5,159 nt of DNA, taken from an uncultured Clostridia bacterium (GTDB taxonomy: Bacteria; Bacillota; Clostridia; Christensenellales; Borkfalkiaceae). The translations under genes were made by a program, and so were the position numbers. Shown in pieces: positions 5,146 through 5,159 of this stretch; position 1 is the first letter of the stretch, and each line of letters starts with the position of its first letter. The notes beneath the pieces were generated by a model that was not told where the DNA came from, did not search any database, and saw only the letters and a list, made by a program, of their open reading frames with translations. The stretch covers positions 1 to 5,159 of the forward strand of contig CAKQKA010000103.1 in assembly GCA_934247855.1 (NCBI GenBank), given 5' to 3'.

Positions 5146-5159
5146 TCATAAACTCGTCC

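Overview
The window looks like a chromosomal segment of an anaerobic, moderately AT-rich bacterium of the Firmicutes, probably an uncultured Clostridia-type gut or sediment organism. The basis is the pairing of a Crp/Fnr-type regulator with a cysteine-rich ferredoxin of a kind common in clostridia, the GAGG-type ribosome binding sites, the sigma-A-like promoters and a Gram-positive-style lipoprotein. No tRNA, rRNA, CRISPR array, transposase or phage gene was seen.

Layout. (1) 1-645, minus strand: a Crp/Fnr-family regulator with an intact sensor domain and dimerisation helix, but whose C-terminal winged-helix DNA-binding domain is scrambled by several small indels next to the window edge. (2) 646-727: a compact divergent control region. 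It has two back-to-back -10 boxes and a 5-4-5 inverted repeat centred about 41.5 bases upstream of the inferred ferredoxin transcript start, the classic place for a Crp/Fnr activator. (3) 728-1441, plus strand: a complete 237-residue 4Fe-4S protein. (4) 1442-1810: 369 bases without a protein gene, holding an extended -10 promoter-like site, two terminator-like hairpins with T-tracts (a possible small RNA), then a separate promoter and a palindrome before the next gene. (5) 1811-4165, plus strand: a complete 784-residue GH94-type glycoside phosphorylase. (6) 4166-4360: an intergenic stretch between convergent genes. (7) 4361-4813, minus strand: a small lipoprotein of unknown function with a structured leader. 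(8) 4814-5159: a non-coding region with two hairpins, then a coding-like fragment on the minus strand that has no start codon.

How the parts work together. The regulator and ferredoxin form a recognisable redox or nitrosative-stress type module, sharing one probable operator. The regulator as read could bind its ligand and perhaps dimerise but should not bind DNA, so the module may be decaying, or the sequence may carry errors there. The phosphorylase has its own promoter and stands alone, with no transporter, kinase or other glycosidase in view; it would feed sugar-1-phosphate into central metabolism. The lipoprotein has no evident tie to either.

I did not find a convincing new multi-gene system. 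The best leads are the operator geometry beside a regulator without a DNA-binding domain, and the 1479-1624 RNA candidate.
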